A stretch of DNA of 64,000 nucleotides, from positions 1,674,001 to 1,738,000 of the forward strand of contig NC_089429.1 of NCBI RefSeq assembly GCF_026210795.1. Direction: 5' to 3'. Source of the stretch: Rhizophagus irregularis (lineage: Eukaryota > Glomeromycota > Glomeromycetes > Glomerales > Glomeraceae). Position numbers and translations under genes: made by a program. How positions within the stretch are numbered: the stretch's first letter is position 1; the number at the start of each line of letters is the position of its first letter. The notes beneath the pieces are model-generated. The model was not told the DNA's origin. It saw only the letters and a program-made list of their open reading frames with translations, and searched no databases. Below, one piece after another: positions 12,575 to 24,814 of the stretch.

Positions 12575-13118
12575 TTATCGTAAATATTTATTGATTAACT
12601 CAATGGGAAAGTTCTTGTTATTCTTCAAAAGTAGAATCAACTCTTCCCACAGAATTTTAAAGTATCTCCATAAAGTAGGTATAGAAACTTCTCCAGTTTT
12701 ATTAATCATTTCTCGTTCAATTTCATCAAAATAATAAATAATTTGCTGTAAAATCTAAAAATAAAATAACGAGATTGAACGTTAAAATTCGTTATAAAAT
12801 AATGATAATATAATTAACAAACCTTCATATCACTAAAAAATTTTTCCTTTTCTACACGTTGCAAATGGATTTGTTACGAATTGCATCTTTGATATAAATA
12901 CTTAGCTAGTAGTTGTGAAATTATTTGTAAATTACAGAAAAATAAATACACTACCTTCCATTTTATATCCTCACTTATAATACGTCTTATTCCTTGAAGA
13001 AAAACATTAATTAAGCTACTTCTTTTGTGATTTGCAAGTTTATATTGTAGAGTTAATAAAAGAAAGCGTGACTTAAAGTGAGATTTTGAAGTAAAACTAT
13101 AAGTATAGAATCACTTAT
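12575..13118 (-). pseudogene. Three-exon gene remnant, unknown product
   Basis: Minus-strand exons: about 13118-12955, 12886-12823 and 12754-12575, separated by GT-AG introns. Exon 1 reads coherently (KSHFKSRFLLLTLQYKLA, then LINVFLQGIRRIISEDIKWK). Exon 3 (60 codons including the TAA at 12575-12577) contains IIYYFDEIEREMINKTGEV and LWRYFKILWEELILLLKNN. In exon 2 the coherent frame (QIHLQRVEKEKFFSDMK) is preceded by an in-frame TAA, and no upstream exon or start is visible, so I take this as a broken 3' part of a larger helical protein. The family is not recognised. Confidence 0.5.
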
Positions 13119-13435
13119 TTTATAATAAAGAGTTAGGTGAAACTCGAGAATATTATTTTAAATACATTATTTTAGTCTCCTGAATCCTGAATGTAAAACC
13201 AAAAATTTTTTTTTATATTTGAATTTCCTGATGATCGACAGATGATCGTAATAGTTAGGACCACTAACCAGTTTTAGCATTTTTGAAGCAGTGTATCATT
13301 TTGTCGATCTGTATTACACTAATGTCGTGCATGCATAAATTGAAAAAAAATCTTTTTCACCGCAATATTTAGCCCTTCTGCTGAGTGGCACCTTTTTTAT
13401 TATCCATTCTATAAAGTAAATTTATCTATTGAACT

Positions 13436-14921
13436 ATGATCTATAAAATATGTAAAGAATGTGAAAAAGAAAATAATAAAAATAGATGGTGTAAAGAATG
13501 TAATACAAAACATTTTCAGCAAAATTTTAAAAATTGGACTAGTGGTAATAATGATATTGACAAATTTATTCAAGACACTCAACTATCAGCAACTAATTAT
13601 GAGAAAGTTTTAGAGTGGATACCTTACAATAAATTATATGATATTGAATATATTGCGAAAGGCGGTTTTGGAAAAGTTTATAAAGCAAAATGGATTGATG
13701 GATATATTAGAAGTTGGGATATAAATGAAAATTGGAAACGAGATTGTTCCAATTGGCTTGTAGCACTGAAAAGTTTAAATAATTCAGAAAATGTTACATC
13801 AGAATTTATCAATGAGGTATTACCCAATTTCTTAATTTAATGAAATTTTTAAATTGCGATTTTACTGATGGATTTATAAAATGTATATCTAGATAAAAAT
13901 GCATTGTATGGCTAGAGAATACCAAACAGTTTCTGTTATTAGAGTTTATGGAATTACACAAGACCCAGAAACAAAAAATTACATGATGGTTTTGCCATAT
14001 GCGGAGGATGGAAGTTTAAGAGCTTATTTAGATAAAAATTATCATGAATTATCTTGGGAAACTAAGATAGGATATTTACACCATATTACATCCGGACTTA
14101 AGAGTATTCATAATAATGGACTAACTCATCGAGATTTACATATTGGGAATATACTTAGTTTTGGTTTTGTATCTCAAGTTATGATAACTGATATGGGATT
14201 ATGTAAACCTGCAGATTATAATGCATCGGAAAATCCAAAAAACAGTATATATGGTGTTTTACCTTATATTGCTCCTGAAGTTTTAAGAGGACAAAATTAT
14301 ACTAAAGCTGCTGATATTTATAGTTTTGGTATAATTATGTATGAGGTAATTTCTGGACTACCTCCATACCATGATGTAAGCCATGACAAAAATTTAACAA
14401 TAAAAATTTGTCAAGGACTTAGACCAAGATTTAGTAATATTAAAGTACCCCAATTGATTGTGAATTTAGTCAAAAGATGCTTGGATGCAAATCCAATAAA
14501 TCGACCGGAAGCAGTAGAAATTTACAATATCTCATGGCAATGGTTTATTGAAAGTCGTGATTTTAAATTTAATAATAATAAAACAGAATTACTAAAACAA
14601 ATTGAAGAATCAGAAAAAATTAATAATAGTAGTATACCAACTAGCAGCATACCTTTGACAAGTTTATCATACGAAACACATTCCGAAGCTGTTTATACAA
14701 GTAGATTACTTAATTTTAATAATCTTCCTGAACCAAAAAATTCTGATGATTATTACAATGAACAAAATGACAATATAATTAGTGAAAAATTTTCAGGTAA
14801 ATAATGCAATAATTTTGTAAATATATAAATTTAATATATAAAAAATATTAATATATTCTTATCTTATTAAATAGAATCTTTACAAATTGATATTTCTCAA
14901 TTGAAAATTAATGAAAGTTAA
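13436..14921 (+). CDS. Serine/threonine kinase with N-terminal zinc ribbon, three exons
   Basis: Exons 13436-13816, 13893-14796 and 14875-14921; GT-AG introns, phases consistent, stop TAA at 14919. An N-terminal CxxC-x9-CxxC ribbon (CKEC, WCKEC) precedes the linker NWTSGNNDIDKFIQDTQLSA, typical of this fungal kinase family. Kinase motifs in order: GGFGKVYKA, VALK, HRDLHIGN, DMG in place of DFG, YIAPE, and an RP-containing helix near 14,510. All catalytic residues are present, so it is probably active. The tail (SLQIDISQLKINES) is on the last exon. Upstream homologous sequence seems absent; the family is often longer at the N-terminus, so a lost or unseen first exon is possible. Of the four kinase loci here this is the only one without a visible lesion. 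Confidence 0.82.
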
Positions 14922-16045
14922 TAAAAATGGTAAATTTAAACATACGGTATATTAATTAAACTCTGATTTTTTATTCGTATATTTAATTAAAAATTCTATT
15001 TTAGGTTAAAATAGTAAATCTAAAGGGATCAGACTATTTAGATTGAAAGTAATATTTTGCATAGTTCGTGATATGTTATCGTGAGCAAATTTTCATCAAC
15101 TTTTTTTTTTTTTGTATTAATTTTTTACAAATTTCTATTTATTATTATATTAAATGAATTTTTTATTAAATAAAATTTTCGATCATATATAATCATATTA
15201 ATCATGTTATTAATTTAAATATCAAGTAACGATATATAAAAATATTTACATTAATTCTTGATAATTTACTGATTTGGGTTTCTTTAGAATAAATGTCAAT
15301 CTATAAAATAATTTAAATTATAATGAATCATACACAACTTTTTTATTAATTTATAGAGAATGACAACGGACTATATCAGATATGCGATTACAGGGTCTTT
15401 CCCACTTGTAAATTTGAACAATTGAAAAATAATATTTTTGTTTGTTTAAGACTTTAGAGATATAAAAATTATTAATATTGAATTCAATTACCCCTTATAT
15501 ATAGCACAATTAACAAAATTAACGTTGCATTAAATACTATTAATCCAAAGAATGTTTCGTCAAAAATATTTATTTTAATAACACTATATCCATAAAAATA
15601 CGGAATTATGTATTTCTCCGTATCTTTCAGTATACAAAAACGTATCTAAATGTATCTCTCAGTATACAAACGTATCTTTCAGTATAAAACTTTAATATCT
15701 ACTTTTTTACAGGGAGACTTTGAATTATAGATCAAAAGTAATTAGGCCATTCTATGGTAAAGGCGTAAAAAGCGTATTTGGTGCATTAATTTGTGTTACA
15801 AAAAAATAATATATACATTGGCCTTTTGACCTTAGAGTTTTCAGGCTTAATAAAAAAAATAAAAATGTGATTTCTAACTTTTAAAGCGTATTGTTTTTTA
15901 TAATTGTGATAAATTGAGGCATGAACAACTTACATAAACAAAGTATGTAATTTGTATAACAAATTTATGATAATTAAGGATCCAGAAATATATATATGGT
16001 GTTAGGTGGAGAATAAATGAGTTGCACGCAAAGACTTTCGTAAGA
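14922..16045. other. AT-rich gap with a dispersed repeat at about 15,590-15,720
   Basis: The segment 15,590-15,720 has tandem copies of GTATCTTTCAGTATACAAA-like motifs and a CGGAATTATGTATTTCTCCG palindrome, related to the repeat at 360-560. Nothing else recognised. Confidence 0.4.
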
Positions 16046-16440
16046 GCGGTACTGTAAATAAATTTTATAAATTAAACGAATTTCTTGCTAATGTTAATAA
16101 ACCTTATATATATTATATCATTTATATGACTTTATTTATAGGTAATAATATGAAAAATCTAAATTTTTTAAATTTTTATACAATTTCTTTTATATAATTA
16201 CAAGGGACAATACTTTCATTCATCCCATTTCTAATTACTAATTTATTTATAAAAGTGTTTTGTAAATTTTTTAAAAAAACACTTCAAGATCACTTGTGTT
16301 AAAAAAGTTGCAAGTATAGGTATTCTAATTTAAAAGGAAGAATTTGTCCTAAATTTTGTAATAATAGAACTAATTTCAATACTAAATGATCGATGATTGA
16401 GATTCTGTTTAAAATTTTCAATTAAATTTAATCCTAAACT
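16046..16440 (-). pseudogene. F-box gene fragment, C-terminal coding part plus 3' flank
   Basis: Matches the plus-strand text of 44,678-45,240 (3' flank and C-terminal third of the F-box gene), with a deletion of about 190 bp removing the last codons. Frame is broken. Its upstream edge abuts the 3' end of the kinase pseudogene, so on the minus strand a kinase remnant runs straight into an F-box remnant. Confidence 0.65.
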
Positions 16441-16452
16441 AGTATATTACCT

Positions 16453-17882
16453 TCCGTTGCATTTCTTGGTTCAGAAAAATTTTCAAATTGATAAACTTTA
16501 CTTGTACTATTCGTATAATTTTTTAGACTATTGATATTACTATTTATTTTATTTATTTCTAAATTATTATTATTTTTTTTCTGATTGGTTTGATTTACTC
16601 TGATAAAAGTAATTGAGATTTCTTATTTTATTGCAAAGTGTTTTGATATCAGGTCTTTTTGATGGATCAGCATCCCACATTGTTTCATTAAATTTTTATA
16701 TTCTAAAGGAGTTCTTGATACAATTTTTGGTCTTATGCCATTAACAATATTCATGGCAAGATCATAATTATGTTCATAATTAGTAAATGGTGGTTGCCCA
16801 GAAGAAATTTCCAACATAAACATTGCAATACTATGAATATCAAATTTGAAAGTCTGTTCTTTTCCAATAATAACCTCAGGTGCTATATAAAGAAGATTTC
16901 CGTATATACTTTTTAATGGTTTATCTGCAGGTCCACAAAATCCAAAATCACTAATACTAGCTAGTTATTCCAGTAAATTAAATGATATATTACCAGAATG
17001 CAAATCCATATGAATTGAACTCTTAAAAAGTGTATAATTATACTAGCAGCAATTTATATTATCTCTTTCCATGTAAGTCGATTATTATGATTTTGTTGTA
17101 AATATTTTCTTAAATATATATACATTTTATTTATTACAAGTATATAACTTCCATTTGATGAATCCATAACATCGGATATAGATATTTATTACTTATAGTT
17201 AAATGTGATTTAGCCTACAAAAAGATGCATTAAATAAAATTCTTGAATAAAAGTTTAGTTATTAATTTCTAAATATTTCTAAATTACAAACCTCATTAAA
17301 CCAACTTTGATTTGCATTTTCAACATTTTCTAATCTTTTAAGTACCACATATTACTTTTCAAGTCTTTTTATTTGCTGTTCTTTAGAATCCCATTCATCG
17401 TAACTTCCATTGATCCATTTTGCTGTATAAATCTCAGAGCAACCACCTTTTGTTAGATATTCAATATTTTGAAAATTATTGTAAGGAATCCATTCTGGTA
17501 TTAGATTTGAGACTATTTCTTTCATCTGACATTCTTGTATTAAATTATAAATATTATCATTTCCAGATGTCCAATTTGAAAATTTTGCTTTAAATAATTC
17601 CGAACACAATGCTCACAATATAATGTAGCTAAACATCCTTGGTTACAACTTTCACAAATTCTTTTTGTTCCTTCATTAAGAAATATTTTATCCGTATCAT
17701 AAAGTTTAGTCAATAATCTTATTGCTTCAGGATTTTCATTTTTCTGTAAGTGAATCATCAACAAGAATTTGTTTGTTTTTTAAATTCATATTGTTTATTT
17801 TGATTATTATGAATACTATAATCTATTAAAGCATATGATCTATTAACTGCTGCATTAACTAATTCTTTACGAATACCAGACA
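16453..17882 (-). pseudogene. Kinase pseudogene with several frameshifts and a lost catalytic Arg
   Basis: Starts MSGIRKELVNAA at 17882, the usual start of this zinc-ribbon kinase family, and is collinear with it to a tail reading NSTSKVYQFENF near 16,480. Frame changes occur near 17,745, 17,590 and 16,679 (the last removes one base in a Cys-Trp-Asp-Ala-Asp-Pro motif), and stops interrupt the middle. The P-loop reads GGCSEIY instead of GGFSEIY, and the catalytic loop reads HMDLHSGN instead of HRDLHSGN. DFGF and YIAPE are still legible. Confidence 0.8.
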
Positions 17883-19013
17883 TGCTTAAATTTTAACAAG
17901 AATTATATTTTAAATAAAAAAAAAATTCAGGGCGAAGTTGGTGCCTTAACGTCATAATTCAAGTTAGTTGTATAACTGTATAACCTAATGAACGTTACAG
18001 TCGTTGCACGCTGTAAATCAAAAAATGTACTACCGAGTCTGTGATTCTGAATTACATAATAGTGCATTATAAATGATAGACAAATTACCGTACTAAGATA
18101 ATATTGAGATCCTGTAAGTAAAGTAGTTAAGACTAATCGGTTTAATTTAATAACTTTAATGTGTAAATTTATATTAAAAAATAAATAAAATTATTAAAGA
18201 GATTGCGAAATTGCAAAAATAAGTAGGTTTTATTGGTTCTTTAATTTGTCGGTAAGACGAAAAATGGTATAGTAATAGGATTGGTTTGCTGAGACGCTAA
18301 AGTCGATATTAAATATAGAGTATAAATAAATATTAAACTATTTATAGTATTTAATAAGACATCATAATATTAAAGTCCCTAATAAGAATTTAATATCTGG
18401 TATAGTAAGGATCGAGTATGTTCTTTACATAGTAAAAAAATACTAGTTTATTTTGAAATTCAATTTAAATTTAATTATTTAGTCTGCAATTATTTCTATT
18501 ATTACTACAAATTTCAGTATTTCAGTTATATAAGATTTTCATTAATATACTGCTATTCACATATTAATTTAATTAATCCTAACTTAATCTAATATGTTAA
18601 TTAATAAGTATGTTGTAGAATATATTTTTCCTGGTATAGTTGATACATTATATTGTACGTAATGATGATAGATATTTATCGTTTAAGACTGTTATTCAAT
18701 TATGAGTAAATATTATTAAATCTTTGTATAAAAATACTGTATAAATTTTTTTAATAAATGAGATATACTTTAAAGGTCTAAATTTATCTCTCCATAAATT
18801 TGGTTCACTAATAATAATTGGTTAATGGTCCAATTTTTGTATTACAAAATCAACTTTAAGAGGAACACTGTGTTATTTGTATGTCACACTAAATAATAAA
18901 TTATTACATCATACAATAAGTATTCAGATCGTATAACCATGCGTATTATATGACTCATAGTTATTATAATTGATATTATTTTTTCTAAACTTCTATTTTC
19001 CTTCCACATAAAG
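17883..19013. other. AT-rich intergenic, nothing seen
   Basis: No open frame, repeat or splice pattern that I can support. It presumably holds the promoters of the diverging kinase pseudogene and the F-box gene at 19014. Confidence 0.4.
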
Positions 19014-20420
19014 ATGACCCTACCCACTTTTAATATAGATATTATTTTTGAAATTATTAATGAGTTAAAAGATGATGGTGCTAGTTTATTCAATTTCCTA
19101 CTTTTGAATAAGCAGATTTGTGAATTAACAATCCCTATACTTTGGGAAAATCCATTTAAATTGTGCAATATAGAAGTTAAAAGTAAACATTATTTGATCA
19201 TACAAACTTATATTAATTGTTTAAATGAAGATGATTATAAGAAATTTATCTCAATCTTAAAAAGAGGATTCAAGGACCATAAAAATGAAATACCACTTTT
19301 ATTTGAATATGGAAAATATTTAAAAGAATTTAATATTCGTGATTTATATAATGCAGTAAGTACATGGTATGAAATTTTCAAAAAAAAAAATAATGTAATG
19401 AAAAGTGAAAGTAAAGTTATAATATTAAAAAACCATCTCTTTCATTCAATTATGAGGCAAAGTCAAAAATTAAATTGTTTAAATTGGAATATAGGTTTTA
19501 ATGATGAAAATTTATTGGAAATCATGCAACACAAAATTAAAGATTTGGATTATCTAACATTATATTGTGATGGGAAGTGTGAAATCAAAATAGCAAAAAT
19601 AAATATCAATTTTTTTAAAAATCACTTTCAAAATCTTTCTAGTTTAAAAATAGAAAAATTATATGGTAATAAATTTACAGAAGATTTTATTTCTCTTGTA
19701 AAATCAAATAATAATCTAAAGGAATTCATTTTTGATTATGGAGTTAAAAAGTAAGTTAATAATCATGTTGATGAACTTATCACAAATATTTTAGAATTAA
19801 GAGCAAATTCTATAACTAAATTGGTATTAAACAATTTGGATTTTAGCAATATATCATTTGATTATATTCTTAAATGCATTAATTTAAGAATATTGGTATT
19901 AAGATCTAATGAAGGATTAAAATTTGAAGGAATTGATTCATTTACTTCATTCAATAATCTTAAAAAGTTAGATTTAACTTTCAATGATTTGTCATCTAAG
20001 GTAACCACTTTGATTATAAAAAAAGCTGGAAATAATTTATCTTCTTTAACAATTGGTGAAGAAGATAATAAAAAATCAATTAATGATGATACTTTAATTG
20101 CTTTGACTCAATATTGTCCAAATATTAATTCATTATCAATTTCTGGGGTTTGTAATAAAGGTTTTGAAATGATTTTTAAATATATTAAAAATTTTAGGCT
20201 AGTTACTTTACAATTATATCAAAATAAAATGAAAGGTACAATTATGAATTTAGAAGGTCTGTTGAATTACATAGAATATGAAAAATCTTTATCAACATTA
20301 GGAATAGGTAGAAATGATGATTATTGGCATTACTATAATTATGGTCGTGATAATTTTAAAGATTTCTTAGATAAGCATAATGTTAGATTAATACTATATA
20401 AACCTAAATTTTACTATTAA
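19014..20420 (+). pseudogene. F-box/LRR protein with one in-frame stop
   Basis: F-box-like N-terminus (FNFLLLNKQICELTIPILWENPF) followed by leucine-rich repeats (for example NLKKLDLTFNDLSSKVTTL near 19,960 and NINSLSISGVC near 20,130). About 468 codons, apart from a TAA at 19752-19754; the reading frame is the same before and after, and the sequence just after the stop (VNNHVDELITNILELRANS) still looks coding. The stop overlaps a perfect donor motif GTAAGT at 19751; removing 19751-19801 as a 51-nt intron (acceptor AAG) would keep frame and skip the stop. A nonsense mutation seems more likely because that 'intron' reads as coding. It belongs to a different subfamily from the genes at 9525 and 44800. 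Confidence 0.65.
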
Positions 20421-21429
20421 ATAGAATAATGTTGATATATAAAATTATTAAATTAGTAATACAATTATGGTATAAGACTTGGATAATTATATAATTTTTT
20501 ATACTGTACAAATCTGTACATGCTTCTTAATAAATAAATCTTTTCAAATTTTTTTATTATAACGTGTCATTATTGACGTAAATCTTTGTAATAAGTTAAT
20601 TCTTTGTTCACCCCAGGTCCCATAAGTACAAGCCATCATCAATGGAGAAATAATAATTTTAACCGATTTTATCAACAACATGTGTATAAAATATGTATTC
20701 TTTTACTACTCTTGAAATTCGATTACATCGATATAAAGATGGCAGTTGCTCATAAAGGCTTTCATTTGACTATACCTATGATACATTATTTTTTTGGTGC
20801 TAAATAATACAAATTCTTTCATTGTTATTAAATATCTCTGCGAAATAAAAAAGAGACAAGAAAGATATAAACGGAAGTAATAATACATTTTATTAAGTTT
20901 AAATAAATAATCACGCTTCTATTTGATAATACTTGGGAACTTTTATAGTCATCTTGAATTAATGAATCATGCCTTGTCAATAATTTAAATAATAAATAAT
21001 AATTTGAATAATCATATATCAACATATGTGTGTATAAGCAATGTAACTTCATTTTATTCAAAGTATGATTTGGTTCTATATAAATTTTATAAAAAGGTTA
21101 TTTTAAAAGAAAACCAATAAATCAAATGGGAACCATTCAAAATCCCAACAATAAGAATCTCATTATAATACAAACCAAACATTCACAATCATAATCCTGA
21201 AAATTCAAAAATTCAAAACTCCAACACGATAATGTTACACGATTGTCAATCATTTGGCACAGCAAATATATTTTAGTCGTATGACGTACGAGTCGTACGA
21301 CATGGTAGTCGCATGATATACGACATAGTACAAATCTAAATATGTACAAAAGCTTTTATTAATAAGGTTTCTAAGAACTCTAAATAGATTTTTTTTTAAA
21401 AAAAAAAATTAAAAAAAAATTTTTAAGAA
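20421..21429. other. Intergenic stretch upstream of the BTB gene
   Basis: Short frames at 20604-20807 (+), 20706-20888 (-), 20828-21061 (-) and 21137-21349 (-) overlap each other and show no domain. The only distinct element is the palindrome cluster at 21276-21323. Confidence 0.4.
21276..21323. promoter_or_regulatory. Cluster of CpG-containing palindromes in the BTB promoter
   Basis: Within 48 bp lie GTCGTATGAC, CGTACG, the perfect palindrome GTCGTACGAC (21292-21301), GTCGCATGA and ATACGAC. All are variants of one dyad, in DNA that otherwise has few CpGs. The cluster lies 107-154 bp before the BTB start, so a binding site for a dimeric regulator is plausible. No factor can be named. Confidence 0.35.
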
Positions 21430-22842
21430 ATGTCGAGAGGATATTCATTAGAAAAAGACTTAAGATTATTAATAAATAATCCAAAATATAGTGATATAGA
21501 AATTTTATGTGAGGATGAAAAGAAATTATATGGTTGTAGAGCAATTTTAGCAGAAAGATCCGAAGTATTTGATAGATTACTTTATAATGGGATGAAAGAA
21601 AGTTATGAAAATAAGATTTCTTTTCCAACGATCAATTCTTTTGGAATGGAAATTATATTAGAATACATTTATACTGGATCAATTAAAAATGAATCTTTAA
21701 CAAAGGATAATATAATTGAAACTTTTTATGCTGCTGACTATTTTCAATTACCAGACCTTCAGGATTTTATTGTAAAAAATTTTAAAAATACATTAGAAAA
21801 AAATAACAATGGAAATTATTCACCGGAACTACTGTCTAAATTTGTGGGGAAAATGCCATTAACAGAAGACAATCATATTCTCTTATGTTCGTTAGTTGAA
21901 GAAGTAGCCACTATTTCACTAAATACCATTGAATGCGGTCGATTGTCTATTACAGGCTTTCAATATCTTTTGTCTTGTACATACGAAAAAGAAAAGCCTT
22001 TTGCGACACCAGAATACGAAGTTTTTCGTTACAGTGCTATTCTTGCAGCAAAACAAATTTCTTATGATACATATAAAGCTCTAATGGAACAGTTGCCAAC
22101 TTTAGAGCAAATTGATAACTTGATTCAAGTAGAAAATAAACTTATTGCAAATCATCAAAAAGTTGCTAAAGAATTGGAGCCTTTAATCGAATATATTGAT
22201 TTTAGGCGAATAAAAAGAGGACAATTTGATTTCATTGAACCATTAAAAATTATTCCAGCTGAAATTATTCAACATAATTCAGAATTAGTTGATTCAGATT
22301 TAAACAATATTCGAGGAATACCAATTTATAGATTTAAAGAATCTGAACTTTTTTGGGATAGGTTAGCATGTGGACCAGAACTTATTATTGAGGATAATGG
22401 AAAAGTTGTATGTGCACCAAATGATCTTCATGACTCATGGAGAAGTGTTATGGCTGAAATGGTTTTAGAAAATAAAGGTATTTTTGAATGGGATATTATT
22501 ATTGAGAAGTCCTGTACAATTGCTGCTGTTGGAGTATGTGCATCAGAAAATTTTAATTATGAAACTTGGGCATGGCATCAAACTACTGGATGGGTGTTAT
22601 CCTCCCAAGGTCATAGTGTTAATTCGGGTGAATGGTTAAGAGGCTATTGTCCTTCATTCGGAGATGGCACAAAAATCACTGTTCATTTAGATATGAATAA
22701 AAGAACTTGCGCTTTTACAGTCAATGGAACAAAATATCCAGAATTATCAGCATGGAATAATTTAGCATCAAAGCTCTATCCAGTAGTATCATTAAAATAT
22801 CCTGGTCGGCTTCGAATTCAACCACATCAGAAAAGAGTTTGA
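21430..22842 (+). CDS. BTB/POZ-BACK-SPRY-like protein
   Basis: Single-exon gene, 470 residues. A BTB domain spans residues about 15-115 (SDIEILCEDEKKLYGCRAIL, SEVFDRLLYNGMKES, ILEYIYTGSI). A helical BACK-like region follows (about 125-240). The C-terminal 140 residues look like a SPRY/concanavalin-like fold (SWRSVMAEM, GIFEWDIIIEK, AAVGVCASENF, WVLSSQGHSVNSGEW, GDGTKITVHLDM). BTB proteins of this layout usually serve as substrate adaptors for Cullin-3 ubiquitin ligases, with the C-terminal domain binding the target. The start is the first ATG after a T/A-rich leader. No lesion seen; codon use is less AT-biased than in the neighbouring pseudogenes. Confidence 0.85.
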   Translation: MSRGYSLEKDLRLLINNPKYSDIEILCEDEKKLYGCRAILAERSEVFDRLLYNGMKESYENKISFPTINSFGMEIILEYIYTGSIKNESLTKDNIIETFYAADYFQLPDLQDFIVKNFKNTLEKNNNGNYSPELLSKFVGKMPLTEDNHILLCSLVEEVATISLNTIECGRLSITGFQYLLSCTYEKEKPFATPEYEVFRYSAILAAKQISYDTYKALMEQLPTLEQIDNLIQVENKLIANHQKVAKELEPLIEYIDFRRIKRGQFDFIEPLKIIPAEIIQHNSELVDSDLNNIRGIPIYRFKESELFWDRLACGPELIIEDNGKVVCAPNDLHDSWRSVMAEMVLENKGIFEWDIIIEKSCTIAAVGVCASENFNYETWAWHQTTGWVLSSQGHSVNSGEWLRGYCPSFGDGTKITVHLDMNKRTCAFTVNGTKYPELSAWNNLASKLYPVVSLKYPGRLRIQPHQKRV

Positions 22843-24814
22843 TTGTAAAAATCTATTGATATTATTTTACAACCGACTATAATTAAGGATCTCAATTCGT
22901 GATTCAAATTATTATTAATATAATGAAGAAATTTTTATTCAATTATATGATGTGACCATCTGTATTCTGTACTATATGATCATCTAACATAGGTCAGCAG
23001 ATCAAAAATTTGCGATTATTTCCCATATGAGCTAATCAGACTTGTTCACTAATTGATACCGAGTGATGGTCAGGTGATCAGCAAAGTGTAGAGGACGAGG
23101 AGAATGCACTTTCTCAACAAAACAAGAGTACTTCACTTTATTTTTTCGTATAATAAAATATTTTCTTTTTAAAAAATGGCAAATAAGCAATACCATAAAA
23201 GTATAGTAAACTTTTTGAGGATGCATATTAAAAATTTACTAGGCACCAGACACGTTAAAAAAAGCAATCAAAATGATACAACATCAGAAAATTCGGGTTG
23301 TTGATCAGGTCACAATTTCAGCCAACTCAAAACTTGATCAAAATTCCAAACGATCAGAATTGAACAGGCCTATTATTGCAACATTATTAAAATATTTCTA
23401 ACAGCAGTTATTTATCTCTTGGTGTTATCTGTTATAGTCTATAACGGCAATTTTGTAGTAAATTTATTATTATTATTATTATATTATTTTATTTTTTCAA
23501 AAAACTTACTACTTTGAGATTTAGAAAATGTAACTATTATCATTTGTTATAAAGAATAATAATTTCTTATATAATAAAAGAACAGCTTTACTTTCTTTAC
23601 TCTTGCATTTATTATTTTTTTTTTTCATTTGTTGATCTTGAATTTATGCAATTTTGTCAAATTGTGTTTTGATCTGACATCTGAATAATACATAAGGTTA
23701 GCTCATATGCTTTTTTTTTATTTGAGACTAGATTAAGTTGAATGATTTATGTCACCGCGTATATAATATTAATTTACCACTTTTATAAAAAGGAATAGCA
23801 AATAGGTTAAAGATAATTGCAATGTAATAAAACTTAAAAAAAGATACTTTTTAATATACATATGAAATCTATTGGATAAAAGATTTTATATAATAGTATT
23901 ATAATAGATGAAAATAACTAAAGTAGCCCTGGATAGGTGAGTCGCAGCAGATACTGTAAGGGATTTTTCATTTTTTATAGCGATAATTATTAACTTTGAT
24001 TGCTAATCAATTTTTTTGAAATTTTTATTTTTTATCTTTTAAACTCGGTCACATGAAACTGTTTAGAACTTACTAACTGAAGATCAAAACTTGTTATTTC
24101 ATTTGATAATTAAAGGTATTTTATATTTCATAATTATTAGCTCAATACAATTCAAAAATTAACGTCAGATTTAATTTTATAGTTTTATCTCTTATTTTAA
24201 TATTTACATTATAAAATAATCCGTCAAAATATAATGACGTAACGTTCCTATACATTCGTTATTTTTGTGGAAAAAAATTTATTTTTTTTATTAAAAATAA
24301 GGAAATTTTATTAATCAAGTACAAACTTTTCATAACTAATCTGACAGCATATCATTCGGTAGGTAATTACTGATTGTACGGTGCTACATGCAATTACATC
24401 CTGTAATAGCATTTTTCCCCAGTATCAAGTTTCAGCTACAAATTTTAAAAATACTCGCTGCTAATTTTGGACAAATTTATATTTGGAAAAAGCACATATA
24501 CTGTACTACCTGTGCCTTGGGTACTAGGATTTTTTCATTGAAATTAATAACGTTTAATGAAAAATGTAACTTAAGTGTCAACATTTTTTAACCAAGGAAA
24601 AAAAAATTATATTTAATTATACGATTTTTGAAAAAAAAGTAGTTTTAGAAAAATATATCTAGATTCAAAGTTATTTATTTGGATAAGAAAAAATTTTAAT
24701 AATGTGAAAAGAGCATAATCCTAAAAATAATAAATACAGTATTTGTTCTATCTATATATTTTATATAATCTATATATTATTTATTATATATGTATATTAT
24801 GTGTATATGTATAT
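22843..24814. other. AT-rich intergenic, nothing convincing
   Basis: Small open frames at 23032-23226 (-) and 24388-24591 (+) lack any domain. Near the right end (24,750-24,814) a TATA-repeat stretch forms the insertion site of the LTR element. Confidence 0.4.
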
